The position numbers were made by a program, and so were the translations under genes. Positions 25,365-34,468 of a DNA stretch of 51,022 nt are shown piece by piece; position 1 is the stretch's first letter, and each line of letters opens with the position of its first letter. Origin of the DNA: Bacteroidales bacterium (GTDB lineage: Bacteria; Bacteroidota; Bacteroidia; Bacteroidales; UBA1402); assembly GCA_028709215.1 (NCBI GenBank), contig JAQVXI010000008.1:1-51022 (forward strand), in the 5' to 3' direction. The notes under the pieces are model-generated. The model made no database searches and was not told the origin of the DNA. It saw nothing but the letters and a program-made list of their open reading frames with translations.

Positions 25365-26468
25365 ATGTCTTTGCAATGCGGCATCATCGGCTTGCCTAAC
25401 GTCGGTAAATCAACTCTGTTCAACTGTTTGTCCAATGCGCGTGCACAGGCAGCAAATTTTCCTTTTTGTACCATTGAACCCAATGTCGGGGTGATAACCG
25501 TACCGGATGATCGTTTAAACAAACTGGCAGAATTGGTCAAACCCAACCGAATTGTACCGACTACCGTCGAAATTGTGGACATTGCCGGTTTGGTAAAAGG
25601 TGCCAGCAAAGGCGAAGGCTTGGGCAACAAATTCCTGGCAAACATACGCGAAACCGATGCAATTCTGCATGTCTTACGTTGCTTTGAAGACGAAAATGTA
25701 ACCCATGTTGATGGAAGTGTTGACCCGGTTCGTGACAAGGAAATCATTGATTACGAATTGCAACTAAAGGACTTAGAAACAATCGAAAGTCGCATTCAAA
25801 AGGTACAAAAACAGGCGCAAACCGGTGGAGACAAACAAGCAAAGCTGGCTTACGAAGTCTTGGTGAAATTCCGCGAAACCTTACTCGCCGGAAAACCCGC
25901 CCGTACCGTTTCTTTTGAAACCAAAGACGAAGAAAAAATCGCGAACGAGCTTTTCTTACTAACAACCAAACCGGTAATGTACGTATGCAATGTTGACGAA
26001 GCATCAGCTGTATCCGGAAACGCTCACGTAGAACGACTCAAGGAGGCGGTCAAAGAAGAAGGTGCAGAAATCCTGATTATTGCGGCAAAAATTGAATCGG
26101 AAATCGCCGAATTTGAAACCTACGAAGAACGCCAACTCTTTTTAGCTGAATTGGGTTTGGAAGAATCCGGTGTTGCCCGACTGATTCGCTCCGCATACAA
26201 ATTATTGAATCTCAGCACGTATTTTACAGCTGGCGTACAAGAAGTTCGTGCATGGACCTTTTTGACCGGTAGCAAAGCCCCTGTTTGCGCCGGTGTGATT
26301 CATACCGATTTTGAAAAAGGATTTATTCGTGCCGAAGTCATTCAGTACGAAGATTTCCTAAAATACGGTTCAGAAGCCGCTGTAAAAGAAGCCGGTAAAC
26401 TTTCCGTAGAAGGAAAAGAATACGTCGTGCAGGATGGAGACATCATGCATTTTCGCTTCAACGTCTGA
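25365..26468 (+). CDS. ychF: Obg-like P-loop ATPase YchF (redox-regulated)
   Basis: A 367-residue P-loop protein of the Obg/YchF group that binds ribosomes and hydrolyses ATP. The G1 motif is GLPNVGKSTLFN (residues 8-19), and the G3 block VDIAGLVKGASKGEGLGN is present. The G4 position reads NVDE instead of NKxD, the feature linked to ATP preference. The C-terminal TGS domain includes TFLTGSKAP and the conserved GVIHTDFEKGFIRAE. It has its own promoter and abuts the convergent mutS stop with no gap. Confidence 0.96.
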   Translation: MSLQCGIIGLPNVGKSTLFNCLSNARAQAANFPFCTIEPNVGVITVPDDRLNKLAELVKPNRIVPTTVEIVDIAGLVKGASKGEGLGNKFLANIRETDAILHVLRCFEDENVTHVDGSVDPVRDKEIIDYELQLKDLETIESRIQKVQKQAQTGGDKQAKLAYEVLVKFRETLLAGKPARTVSFETKDEEKIANELFLLTTKPVMYVCNVDEASAVSGNAHVERLKEAVKEEGAEILIIAAKIESEIAEFETYEERQLFLAELGLEESGVARLIRSAYKLLNLSTYFTAGVQEVRAWTFLTGSKAPVCAGVIHTDFEKGFIRAEVIQYEDFLKYGSEAAVKEAGKLSVEGKEYVVQDGDIMHFRFNV

Positions 26469-29114
26469 TTATTTTCCCCGCAAAATTCGCTTAATATCGT
26501 TGAGCTTGTTCAAGGCCTCCAGTGGAGTCAATCGATCCACATCGACCTTGAGCAGCTCATCGCGTATTTGAGATAAAACGGGATCATCCAATTGGAAAAA
26601 ACTCAATTGCAAACCGGAACGTTCCTCAGCCATTCTTTTTGTTGGTTTGGCCAAACTTCCTTTGCGGTTCTCAGCCTCCATTTGCGCAAGTATCTGATTG
26701 GCTCTGTGAACAATGCTCTGTGGCATACCCGCCATTTTTGCCACATGTATACCAAAACTATGTTCGGTACCACCCCGCTTCAGTTTCCTCAAAAACAAAA
26801 CTTTTCCATCCGCTTCCTGAACAGTCACATGATAATTGCGTATGCGTGAAAAACTCTTTTCCATCTCGTTGAGCTCATGGTAATGCGTTGCAAAAAGCGT
26901 TTTTGCACGTGCTCTGGGGTGCTCGTGAATGTATTCTACAATGGCCCAAGCAATGGAAATCCCGTCGTACGTACTGGTTCCCCTACCCAATTCATCAAAT
27001 AAAACAAGACTTCTGAGTGAAACGTTGTTAAGAATGTCAGCAGCCTCGTTCATCTCAACCATAAACGTAGACTCACCGGCCGAAATATTATCGGAAGCGC
27101 CTACCCGCGTAAATATTTTATCCACACAGCCGATCTCGGCTTTTTGGGCGGGAACAAAACTGCCAATTTGTGCCATCAAAACAATTAACGCAGTCTGACG
27201 CAGCAAGGCTGATTTACCGGCCATATTCGGACCGGTAATGATCATGATTTGCCCATCGTTACTATCCAATCGAACACTGTTTGGAATATACGGTTCACCT
27301 GCCGACAACTGTTGTTCAATGACCGGATGTCTACCTTCTACGATATCCAAGACGTCGTTATCTTTTAGAACCGGACAAACATATTGATTGGAAAAAGCGA
27401 CGTGCGCAAATGAAATCAAACAGTCTAAACTGGCAACTTGTAGGGCATTTTTTTGAATATGAGTGATGTAAGGCATCAAGCTGTCCAATAAATCCTGATA
27501 CATTCGCTGCTCCAAAGCGGATATTTTTTCTTCAGCACCCAAGATCTTTTCTTCATACGTTTTAAGTTCCTGTGTGATGTAGCGTTCGGCATTGACCAAC
27601 GTTTGCTTGCGAATCCAATCTTCCGGTACCTTATCCTTTTGAGAGTTACGCACTTCAATATAATAGCCAAACACGCTATTGAAACTTATTTTTAGGTTAC
27701 TTATACCGGTACGATTGGTTTCACGTTGCACAATGCTCTCTAAGTAGGCTTTTCCTGAAGTAGATAAAGCACGTAATTCGTCCAATTCTATGTTGATACC
27801 GGATCGAAACACTTCCCCACGATTGAGTGCCAAAGGCGGTTGATCCACAATTTCACGTTCAATTCGATCACTGATTGCCGTACAAGCGTCCATGCGATGA
27901 ATCAATTCCAGTAAAGCAGGGTAACCCGAATGTGTTCCTTCCAACTGGGAAAAATCATCGATTACAAGATGAATGATGCGTTCAATGGCTTTGAGGGAAT
28001 TCTTTAAATATACAACATCACGCGGTCCGATTCGTCCTACAGAAATTTTGGAAACAATGCGCTCCAGATCCCCTATTTGACTCAATTGCGTTCCAATGGC
28101 ATCAATCCAATCCACTTGCTTATAAAACAAATCCACGACTTGCTGCCGTTTCTCAATCGCTTCTACTTGTTTCAGAGGAAACAAAATCCATCGTCGCAAC
28201 AAGCGAGCACCCATTGCACTCTTGGTTCGATCCAAGACATTCAACAAACTGACACCTCCCTCTTGCATGGTATTACACAATTCCAAACTTCGAATGGTAT
28301 ACCGATCCAATCGAACGTATTTTTCCTCGTCAATTCGAGAAACATTCTGAATATGTGCTAATTGCAAATGTTCAGTCAAATCCATATAGTACAATACACT
28401 GCCCGAAGCAATGACTGCTGCAGGTAGATTGTGTATTCCAAAACCTTTTAAGTTGCTGGTTTGAAATTGTTTTAACAAACGTTTTTGCGCAGCATCCTCC
28501 GTATAGACCCAATCATCCAATTCGAAATGTGCTCCGGACCATTGAAAGATTTCAGATACTTGAGCACGTTTGTTACGCTCATACAACAATTCCTTCGGTG
28601 CAAAAGAAGCCAATAATTTACCAATATACTCAAATGGACCTTGTGCAGTATAAAATTCTCCGGTAGATAAATCCAAAAAGGCAACACCGGCCACTTGCTT
28701 TTCGATGTGCAAACCGGCCACAAAATTGTTTTCTTTTTGATTCAATACATGCTCATTGGTAGAAACACCGGGAGTAACCAACTCGGTAATTCCTCGCTTG
28801 ACCAACTTTTTGGTCATTTTTGGGTCTTCCAATTGATCACATATGGCTACCCGTTTTCCGGCACGAACCAAACGAGGTAAAAAATTATCCAAAGCATGGT
28901 GCGGAAATCCAGCCATTTCGATGGGTCCGGAAGCACCGTTGGATTTTTTTGTAAGCGCAATACTCAGTATATTTACAATGAGGATCGCATCCGACCCATA
29001 AGCTTCGTAAAAATCACCTACTCGAAACAACAAGACGGCATCCGGATGCTTGCTTTTCATTTCCAGATATTGTCGAATCAACGGTGTATCTTCTGATGTA
29101 ATCTTTTTTGCCAA
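26469..29114 (-). CDS. mutS: DNA mismatch repair protein MutS (TTG start)
   Basis: Mismatch-recognition ATPase. The mismatch-binding Phe-x-Glu is FYE at residues 35-37 (RVGDFYE), and the ATPase has Walker [26 protein letters not shown] and [11 protein letters not shown]. No ATG is available near the expected N-terminus. The TTG at 29114 gives [20 protein letters not shown], the right length (881 residues) and register, and lies 22 bases downstream of a -7 element. Longer frames from another TTG read into non-coding origin-like DNA. The gene is transcribed away from the putative origin. Confidence 0.95.
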   Translation of the reverse strand: MAKKITSEDTPLIRQYLEMKSKHPDAVLLFRVGDFYEAYGSDAILIVNILSIALTKKSNGASGPIEMAGFPHHALDNFLPRLVRAGKRVAICDQLEDPKMTKKLVKRGITELVTPGVSTNEHVLNQKENNFVAGLHIEKQVAGVAFLDLSTGEFYTAQGPFEYIGKLLASFAPKELLYERNKRAQVSEIFQWSGAHFELDDWVYTEDAAQKRLLKQFQTSNLKGFGIHNLPAAVIASGSVLYYMDLTEHLQLAHIQNVSRIDEEKYVRLDRYTIRSLELCNTMQEGGVSLLNVLDRTKSAMGARLLRRWILFPLKQVEAIEKRQQVVDLFYKQVDWIDAIGTQLSQIGDLERIVSKISVGRIGPRDVVYLKNSLKAIERIIHLVIDDFSQLEGTHSGYPALLELIHRMDACTAISDRIEREIVDQPPLALNRGEVFRSGINIELDELRALSTSGKAYLESIVQRETNRTGISNLKISFNSVFGYYIEVRNSQKDKVPEDWIRKQTLVNAERYITQELKTYEEKILGAEEKISALEQRMYQDLLDSLMPYITHIQKNALQVASLDCLISFAHVAFSNQYVCPVLKDNDVLDIVEGRHPVIEQQLSAGEPYIPNSVRLDSNDGQIMIITGPNMAGKSALLRQTALIVLMAQIGSFVPAQKAEIGCVDKIFTRVGASDNISAGESTFMVEMNEAADILNNVSLRSLVLFDELGRGTSTYDGISIAWAIVEYIHEHPRARAKTLFATHYHELNEMEKSFSRIRNYHVTVQEADGKVLFLRKLKRGGTEHSFGIHVAKMAGMPQSIVHRANQILAQMEAENRKGSLAKPTKRMAEERSGLQLSFFQLDDPVLSQIRDELLKVDVDRLTPLEALNKLNDIKRILRGK

Positions 29115-29136
29115 AACTCTACAATTTGTGTGTTGA

Positions 29137-29144
29137 CAAAGATA
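29137..29144 (-). promoter_or_regulatory. -7 promoter element for mutS
   Basis: TATCTTTG on the minus strand matches TAnnTTTG and lies 22 bases before the TTG start, supporting that start. No -33 TTG at the right distance. It overlaps the first weak DnaA-box-like sequence (29131-29139). Confidence 0.45.
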
Positions 29145-29553
29145 AAAAAGACGGTTGATAACTTGTGTACAACCCTTGATAACTTTTGAAAACTTTGTCT
29201 TGCACCGTTCAAAGATTTCCTTGTATAACAAAGCTTTCGACGTAAACAAAAATACTTTCAATTACTTGTCGTAAAAAATCACACCATGATTGAGCAAGTT
29301 GTCAACAATGATCCAAAATGAAAATCATCAACAGCCCGTTATCAACACATCACTTCAAATTCTAGTTTAAACGCTGACTATCTAGTAATTACATTGTGTA
29401 TAAACTGTTGATAACATCCTTATAAGTACCAAAAAAAAGTGCATAACTTTTCCATTCGATGCCAACCGAAAAATTATCAACCGTATCAACACTCTATTAT
29501 TATCCTCATTTAACTTTTTAAAAAATTAAATAATGAAGAATAAGAATGGTTGA
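29145..29553. other. oriC: Candidate chromosomal replication origin (oriC)
   Basis: Gene-free, AT-rich stretch holding a cluster of sequences close to the DnaA box TTATCCACA. One-mismatch copies are TTATCAACA (29339-29347) and its reverse complement TGTTGATAA (29406-29414). Two-mismatch copies are at 29153-29161 (reverse), 29299-29307, 29325-29333, 29474-29482 and 29483-29491 (the last two directly adjacent). A weaker one is at 29174-29182. A block made almost only of A and T follows (about 29491-29545), a possible unwinding element. The + strand changes from C-rich to G-rich around here in sampled counts, and a parS-like site lies 12 kb away. No dnaA gene is visible in the window. Confidence 0.65.
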
Positions 29554-30096
29554 TTACAACTGTAGAAGAGATCGAAGCTCGTTAAAAAAATGCCAGATTA
29601 CAATGCCACCGGCTACCGATACGTTCAGCGAATGTTTGGTACCAAACTGAGGAATTTCAAGGCATGCGTCACAGGCATCTACAACCGATTGTTGAACTCC
29701 TTTTACTTCATTACCCAAAACAAGTGCGTATTTTTGATGGGCTACACAACGATGCATTTCCAGCGAAATACTTCCGTGAGCCTGCTCAATGGCAAAAACT
29801 TTGTAGCTTTCAGATTTTAAAGTATTTACCACATCGATTGCTTCTTTTTCATACTGCCAGCTAACGGAGTATTCAGCACCCAAAGCAGTTTTATGAATTT
29901 CAGGATGAGGAGGTGTACATGAAAGACCGCATAGGTAGATGCGTTCAACTCGAAAAGCATCCGAACTTCGGAAGATGGAACCGATGTTGTGTAAGCTTCG
30001 TATATTATCCAAAATAAGAACCAAAGGAATTTTATCGGTTTGTTTAAAGTCTTCAGGGCTCAGACGTTGCATTTCCGGAATGGTCAGTTTCTTCAT
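29554..30096 (-). CDS. TrmH/SpoU-family RNA 2'-O-methyltransferase
   Basis: A 180-residue SPOUT methyltransferase that transfers methyl groups from SAM to a ribose 2'-OH in tRNA or rRNA. The three family blocks are present: LDNIRSLHNIGSIFRSSDAF, the YALVLGNEVKGVQQ strand-turn and IPQFGTKHSLNVSVAGGI. These form the trefoil-knot cofactor site. It lacks an N-terminal RNA-binding extension. I chose MKKLTIPEM as start; an ATG two codons upstream is possible. The exact RNA target is unknown. Transcription runs toward the putative origin. Confidence 0.9.
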   Translation of the reverse strand: MKKLTIPEMQRLSPEDFKQTDKIPLVLILDNIRSLHNIGSIFRSSDAFRVERIYLCGLSCTPPHPEIHKTALGAEYSVSWQYEKEAIDVVNTLKSESYKVFAIEQAHGSISLEMHRCVAHQKYALVLGNEVKGVQQSVVDACDACLEIPQFGTKHSLNVSVAGGIVIWHFFNELRSLLQL

Positions 30097-30115
30097 ATTC
30101 ATCCAATTTAACACA

Positions 30116-30123
30116 CAAAATTA
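30116..30123 (-). promoter_or_regulatory. -7 promoter element for the TrmH-family gene
   Basis: TAATTTTG on the minus strand, 19 bases upstream of the ATG. It is back-to-back with a similar element for nadA. Confidence 0.45.
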
Positions 30124-30135
30124 CAATATTATATC

Positions 30136-30143
30136 TAATTTTG
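30136..30143 (+). promoter_or_regulatory. -7 promoter element for nadA
   Basis: TAATTTTG, 19 bases before the nadA ATG, matching TAnnTTTG. It likely drives nadA-rdgB-porZ. Confidence 0.5.
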
Positions 30144-30162
30144 TTTTTCAAACCTCGTAGAT

Positions 30163-31107
30163 ATGAATAAGGTACAAATCGTGTCTGAAATCAAACGTCT
30201 GAAGGCAGAAAAGAATGCAGTCATCATGGCGCATTATTACCAGGAGGACGATATTCAGGAAATTGCAGACTTTATCGGAGATAGTCTGGCTTTGGCTCAG
30301 CAAGCGGCAAAAACCACCGCAGATATCATTGTATTGTGTGGAGTCCATTTTATGGGAGAAACGGCAAAAATCATCAGTCCGGATAAAATGGTACTCATTC
30401 CGGATTTGGAAGCCGGATGTTCCTTGGCAGATAGTTGTCCTTCGGATGCGTTTGAAGCATTTGTAAAAGCACATCCGGATCATACCGTGATCAGTTACGT
30501 CAATACAACGGCTGCAGTAAAAGCATGGACGGATGTGGTCGTCACTTCTACCAACGCCGTTGCTATTGTAAATAGTTTTCCAAAGGATACGAAGATTATT
30601 TTTGGTCCCGATCGGAATTTGGGAAATTACATCAATGGTCTAACCGATCGATCCATGCTTCTTTGGGATGGTGCATGTCATGTTCATGAACAATTTTCGG
30701 TCGATAAAATCATAGAACTCAAACAACAACATCCGAATGCTAAAATCATCGCCCATCCGGAATGTAAAAAAGTATTGTTATCACTGGCTGATTTTATCGG
30801 CTCCACGGCGGCCTTGTTAAAATACGTACAACGATCTGATTTTGATACATTTATTGTCGCAACTGAGTCGGGTATTTTACACGAAATGAAACGTACTTGT
30901 CCTGGAAAAACGTTTATTCCAGCACCTCCCAATGATTCAACCTGTGCTTGCAACGAATGTGCGTTTATGCGCTTGAATACGTTGGAAAAATTACGGGATT
31001 GCTTGTTGCATGAATCACCGCAAATTCAACTCGATGATGCGTTGATGAAACAAGCCTATCGCCCGATAAAGAAAATGTTGGAAATATCTGAACGTTTGGG
31101 TTTATGA
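30163..31107 (+). CDS. nadA: Quinolinate synthase A
   Basis: [4Fe-4S] enzyme that condenses iminoaspartate with dihydroxyacetone phosphate to quinolinate for NAD synthesis. The 314-residue protein has the three repeat domains typical of NadA. Cluster cysteines fall in LCGVHFMGETAK and the C-terminal CACNECAFMRLN region. AHYYQEDDIQEIADF and DLEAGCSLADSCP are family blocks. The partner nadB is not in the window. It overlaps rdgB by 4 bases (ATGA). Confidence 0.96.
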   Translation: MNKVQIVSEIKRLKAEKNAVIMAHYYQEDDIQEIADFIGDSLALAQQAAKTTADIIVLCGVHFMGETAKIISPDKMVLIPDLEAGCSLADSCPSDAFEAFVKAHPDHTVISYVNTTAAVKAWTDVVVTSTNAVAIVNSFPKDTKIIFGPDRNLGNYINGLTDRSMLLWDGACHVHEQFSVDKIIELKQQHPNAKIIAHPECKKVLLSLADFIGSTAALLKYVQRSDFDTFIVATESGILHEMKRTCPGKTFIPAPPNDSTCACNECAFMRLNTLEKLRDCLLHESPQIQLDDALMKQAYRPIKKMLEISERLGL

Positions 31108-31688
31108 ATAAAAAAGAACTCGTTTTTGCGAGCAACAATGCCCACAAATTGGGTGAAATACAGCAACTTTTAGGGGATCGTTTTGTGATCAAAAGCCTGC
31201 GTGATTTGGGATGTACGGAAGATATACCTGAGAACGAAGCCACGCTTGAAGGGAATGCACAAGCAAAAGCACGATTCGTACACGAAAAATATGGTTGTGA
31301 TTGTTTTGCTGACGATACCGGATTGCTGGTAGAGAGTTTGGATGGGGCTCCCGGTGTCTATTCAGCGCGTTATGCAGGTCCGGAATGCAATTCCGTTAGA
31401 AATATTGAAAAGCTACTGAAGGAATTGGAAGGTAAAAGCAATCGTAAAGCTGCTTTTAAAACCGTGATTGCTTTGATCCAAGGAGAAGAAGTCTATTTTT
31501 TCGAAGGTTCGGTAAAGGGTTCAATAGCCAGTGCATGTCTTGGTAACGACGGATTTGGATACGATCCTGTATTTATTCCCGAGGGAAGCGATTTGAGTTT
31601 TGCTGAGATGTCATTGAGTGAAAAGAATAAAATTAGTCATCGAGCTCGTGCCGTACGTGCACTGGTCGATTATTTGAATACAGATTGA
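31104..31688 (+). CDS. rdgB: Non-canonical purine NTP pyrophosphatase (RdgB/HAM1)
   Basis: Removes dITP, XTP and similar deaminated nucleotides to keep them out of DNA and RNA. The 194-residue protein starts with the family signature LVFASNNAHKLGEI and contains ADDTGLLVESLDGAPGVYSARYAG, abbreviated to its DDTGL and PGVYSARYAG parts. Near the end are FGYDPVFIP and SHRARAV. Complete. It follows nadA with translational overlap and precedes the porZ gene by 3 bases, so these three are likely one transcript. Confidence 0.96.
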   Translation: MNKKELVFASNNAHKLGEIQQLLGDRFVIKSLRDLGCTEDIPENEATLEGNAQAKARFVHEKYGCDCFADDTGLLVESLDGAPGVYSARYAGPECNSVRNIEKLLKELEGKSNRKAAFKTVIALIQGEEVYFFEGSVKGSIASACLGNDGFGYDPVFIPEGSDLSFAEMSLSEKNKISHRARAVRALVDYLNTD

Positions 31689-31691
31689 TCT

Positions 31692-34013
31692 ATGCATCGA
31701 ATTAACGTCCTATTGTTCTGTGTTTTCGCCGTTTTTTTGCTCCCAAAGGAGATCCATGCGGAAATACCCATTGGAAAATGGCGCACGCATTTTTCGTATC
31801 AGGACGTACAATCCGTTGCTGTTGGAACGGATGTAACCTATGTACTTGCCAATCAAAAGTTATTTGAGATTGATTCCGATAATCAGGTAACTACCTGGAC
31901 GTCGCTCAATGGTTTGAATGGTCATGATCTAAATTGGATCGAATGGTCTGATGCAACGCAAACGTTGTTGTTGGTTTATTCGGACGGAAATATGGATTTG
32001 TTATCGAACCGTCAAATCGTCAACATGCCCGATTACAAGAACAAAGCCATGACAGCCGATAAAAGCATACATAACGTGTGTATCATCGATGGTTTTGCTT
32101 ACCTCTCAACGGGCATAGGTTTGTTGAAAATTAATTTAAGCAAACGGGAAATCACAGAAACGTTCAATCCGTCGGTCAACCAGCGAACGATGCCGATCTA
32201 TGATGCAGTTTTTGTAGACAATCGATTGGTTTTACTGACGGATGAAGGCTTGTTTGAGGGCGATTTAAGCCTTAATCTGGCCGATCCGAGTAATTGGCAT
32301 GCCCTACCTTCTCCTGTGTTTACAGAGCCTTTAAAAATAGCTTTTTTTTCAAATCGGTTGTTTCTTTTAGCAGACAAGAGCGTATATAGCCGGTCTGTTG
32401 ATGCGTTGGAATGGCAAACGGAGTGGAGCAATCGTACGTTGAGCGGATTCAAACAGGATGCAAATCACTTGTATGTTTACGGGAGCGACGGGATTTTTAT
32501 TTTAGATGAATCTCTTCAAAAACAGGAAATTAAGGTAGCAGCGCAAGATATAGCGTTTGTTGAAAAGGAGGCGTTTTTGTTGACGGCATCGGGTAGTGAA
32601 GGTCTTTTGCGTTTGCATTCAGAAGCGGGTACGTGGAGTCAGGAAGTTTGGGATGTTCGTCCGGAGGGGCCGGATTATTCGATTGCGTGGAATGGTTTAT
32701 TTTATGACAATGCCTACTATACCAGTACAGGTGGTCGTTGGGGTGATCGGTATTTTAAACCGGCCAATATTCTTCGATTTGATGGAAATAATTGGACGAC
32801 CCTTGTCGATCGAGCAGCGGTAACGGCACAAACCGGATTACCCTTTTGGGATATTCTAAACGTTGCCATCGATCCCTACGATTCCAATCACTATTTTGCC
32901 ACGAGTTGGGGGGAAGGCTTATACGAGTTTCGTGAAGGATCATTTTATGCATTGCACACCAATTCAAACAGCGCATTGAGGGATTATTATTCGAATTATA
33001 CCAAACCGAGATACATCCGTATAGATGGGGCAACGTTTGATGCATCCGGCAATTTATGGATGCTTAATTCTCTGACAGATAGCGTTATAAAAATTCTCAA
33101 ACCCGATGGAACCTGGCTGAGCCCCTATTATTCGACCATGCCAAAAAATGCACCTACCTGGAACGGTATATGCATGACCAGTCGGGGTCAGATGTGGATG
33201 AATTCCCTTCGGGTTAAGCCGGGTGTGTTTGTTTTGGACAACAATCGTACACTGGAAAATACATCCGATGATCAAACTCGCTGGTTTTCTTCTTTTACGG
33301 ATCAGGATGGGAACACCATTAGCCCATGGGCAGTTACGTGCATAACAGAAGATCAGAACGGTAGCATTTGGATTGGAACTCAGTTGGGTCCTTTTGTGGT
33401 TGGAAATCCATCGTCCGTTTTTGCTTCGAATTTTCGATTTAGTCGCATCAAAATACCCCGCAACGATGGTACAAACAATGCGGACTATTTAATGGAAAAC
33501 GTGCACATCAATTGCATCGCTGTAGATGGTGCCAATCGAAAGTGGATCGGTACCGAAGGCAACGGTGTTTATTTGTTGTCGGCGGATGGTGTTTCGACCC
33601 TCCATCAATTTTCAACACAAAACAGCCCGCTTCCCTCCGATTACATACTTTCCATTGCCATTCATCCGGAAACCGGTGAAGTTTTTATGGGCACAGATCA
33701 AGGTTTGGTGTCGTATCGCAGCGATGCTACAGAAGGAAAATCGGATTACGAGCAGGTATACGTTTTCCCCAATCCTGTGCGTCCCGAATATCAGGGTGTG
33801 ATCACCGTGACCGGATTGATGGAAAACTCTCAGGTTCGGATAACCGATTTGAAGGGTAATGTAATGAGTACCGGTACTTCACTGGGCGGACAGTACGTTT
33901 GGGATGGCCGGAATCGTTCCGGTAATCGTGTTGCCACCGGAATCTATTTGGTCTATTGCGCTTCAGAAGATGGATTGGAATATGCCAATACCCGCTTTAT
34001 GGTGTTGAATTGA
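31692..34013 (+). CDS. porZ: Type IX secretion attachment-complex protein PorZ-like
   Basis: A 773-residue exported protein resembling PorZ, the two-beta-propeller surface component that delivers anionic LPS to the PorU sortase. The signal peptide is residues 1-23 (ends EIHA). Propeller blade repeats are frequent, for example GSIWIGTQLGPFV, RKWIGTEGNGVYLL and GEVFMGTDQGLVSY. The last 85 residues form a T9SS-type C-terminal domain beginning YVFPNPVRPEYQG and ending GIYLVYCASEDGLEYANTRFMVLN (start and end only quoted in part). The 3' end overlaps the convergent folK by 17 bases. No other T9SS gene is in the window. A generic two-propeller surface protein is the alternative. Confidence 0.82.
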   Translation: MHRINVLLFCVFAVFLLPKEIHAEIPIGKWRTHFSYQDVQSVAVGTDVTYVLANQKLFEIDSDNQVTTWTSLNGLNGHDLNWIEWSDATQTLLLVYSDGNMDLLSNRQIVNMPDYKNKAMTADKSIHNVCIIDGFAYLSTGIGLLKINLSKREITETFNPSVNQRTMPIYDAVFVDNRLVLLTDEGLFEGDLSLNLADPSNWHALPSPVFTEPLKIAFFSNRLFLLADKSVYSRSVDALEWQTEWSNRTLSGFKQDANHLYVYGSDGIFILDESLQKQEIKVAAQDIAFVEKEAFLLTASGSEGLLRLHSEAGTWSQEVWDVRPEGPDYSIAWNGLFYDNAYYTSTGGRWGDRYFKPANILRFDGNNWTTLVDRAAVTAQTGLPFWDILNVAIDPYDSNHYFATSWGEGLYEFREGSFYALHTNSNSALRDYYSNYTKPRYIRIDGATFDASGNLWMLNSLTDSVIKILKPDGTWLSPYYSTMPKNAPTWNGICMTSRGQMWMNSLRVKPGVFVLDNNRTLENTSDDQTRWFSSFTDQDGNTISPWAVTCITEDQNGSIWIGTQLGPFVVGNPSSVFASNFRFSRIKIPRNDGTNNADYLMENVHINCIAVDGANRKWIGTEGNGVYLLSADGVSTLHQFSTQNSPLPSDYILSIAIHPETGEVFMGTDQGLVSYRSDATEGKSDYEQVYVFPNPVRPEYQGVITVTGLMENSQVRITDLKGNVMSTGTSLGGQYVWDGRNRSGNRVATGIYLVYCASEDGLEYANTRFMVLN

Positions 34014-34467
34014 GTTCGTCCAGCAACTCAAACATGCGTTTTCCCAATGTGGGATGGATCAACATGGGTGCAATTTCTGTCATGGGTTCCAAAACAAACC
34101 GACGTTCGCTCATTCGGGGATGGGGTATTTCCAATCGTTCCGTTTTGAGTTGTAGGGATTCGTATAAAAGTATATCCAAATCAATCACACGGTCTGAATA
34201 ACCGTCTATGCTTGTTTTCAGCCTTCCCATTTCTTTTTCTATTCGCTTCAGGCTAAGGAGAACGTTGATGGGCGAAAGTGTCGTGCTGACGCGCAAACAG
34301 GCATTTAGGAAGAGGTGTTCAGAGACAAATCCCCAGGGTTTGGTTTCAAAGAAAGAAGATCGAGCCTGAACGGGCCCGATCTGATGTTGTATGTGCACGA
34401 TGGCTTCTTCCAGAAAGGCTTCTCTCCTACCCAGATTGGAACCCATTCCGATGTATACATCTGCCAT
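33997..34467 (-). CDS. folK: 6-hydroxymethyl-7,8-dihydropterin pyrophosphokinase
   Basis: Transfers pyrophosphate from ATP to hydroxymethyl-dihydropterin in folate synthesis. The 156-residue protein begins VYIGMGSNLGRREAFLEEA and contains the magnesium-binding RVIDLDILLYE and the IPHPRMSERRFVLEPM block. It is the last gene of the leftward ftsX-to-folK run, 1 base after queA. Its C-terminal codons overlap the end of porZ on the other strand. Confidence 0.96.
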   Translation of the reverse strand: MADVYIGMGSNLGRREAFLEEAIVHIQHQIGPVQARSSFFETKPWGFVSEHLFLNACLRVSTTLSPINVLLSLKRIEKEMGRLKTSIDGYSDRVIDLDILLYESLQLKTERLEIPHPRMSERRFVLEPMTEIAPMLIHPTLGKRMFELLDELNSTP

Positions 34468-34468
34468 A

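Noticed and set aside
29115-29261. Longer mutS frame extending to a TTG at 29261
   Set aside because: The extra 49 residues do not look like MutS, cross the -7 element and run into the DnaA-box cluster.
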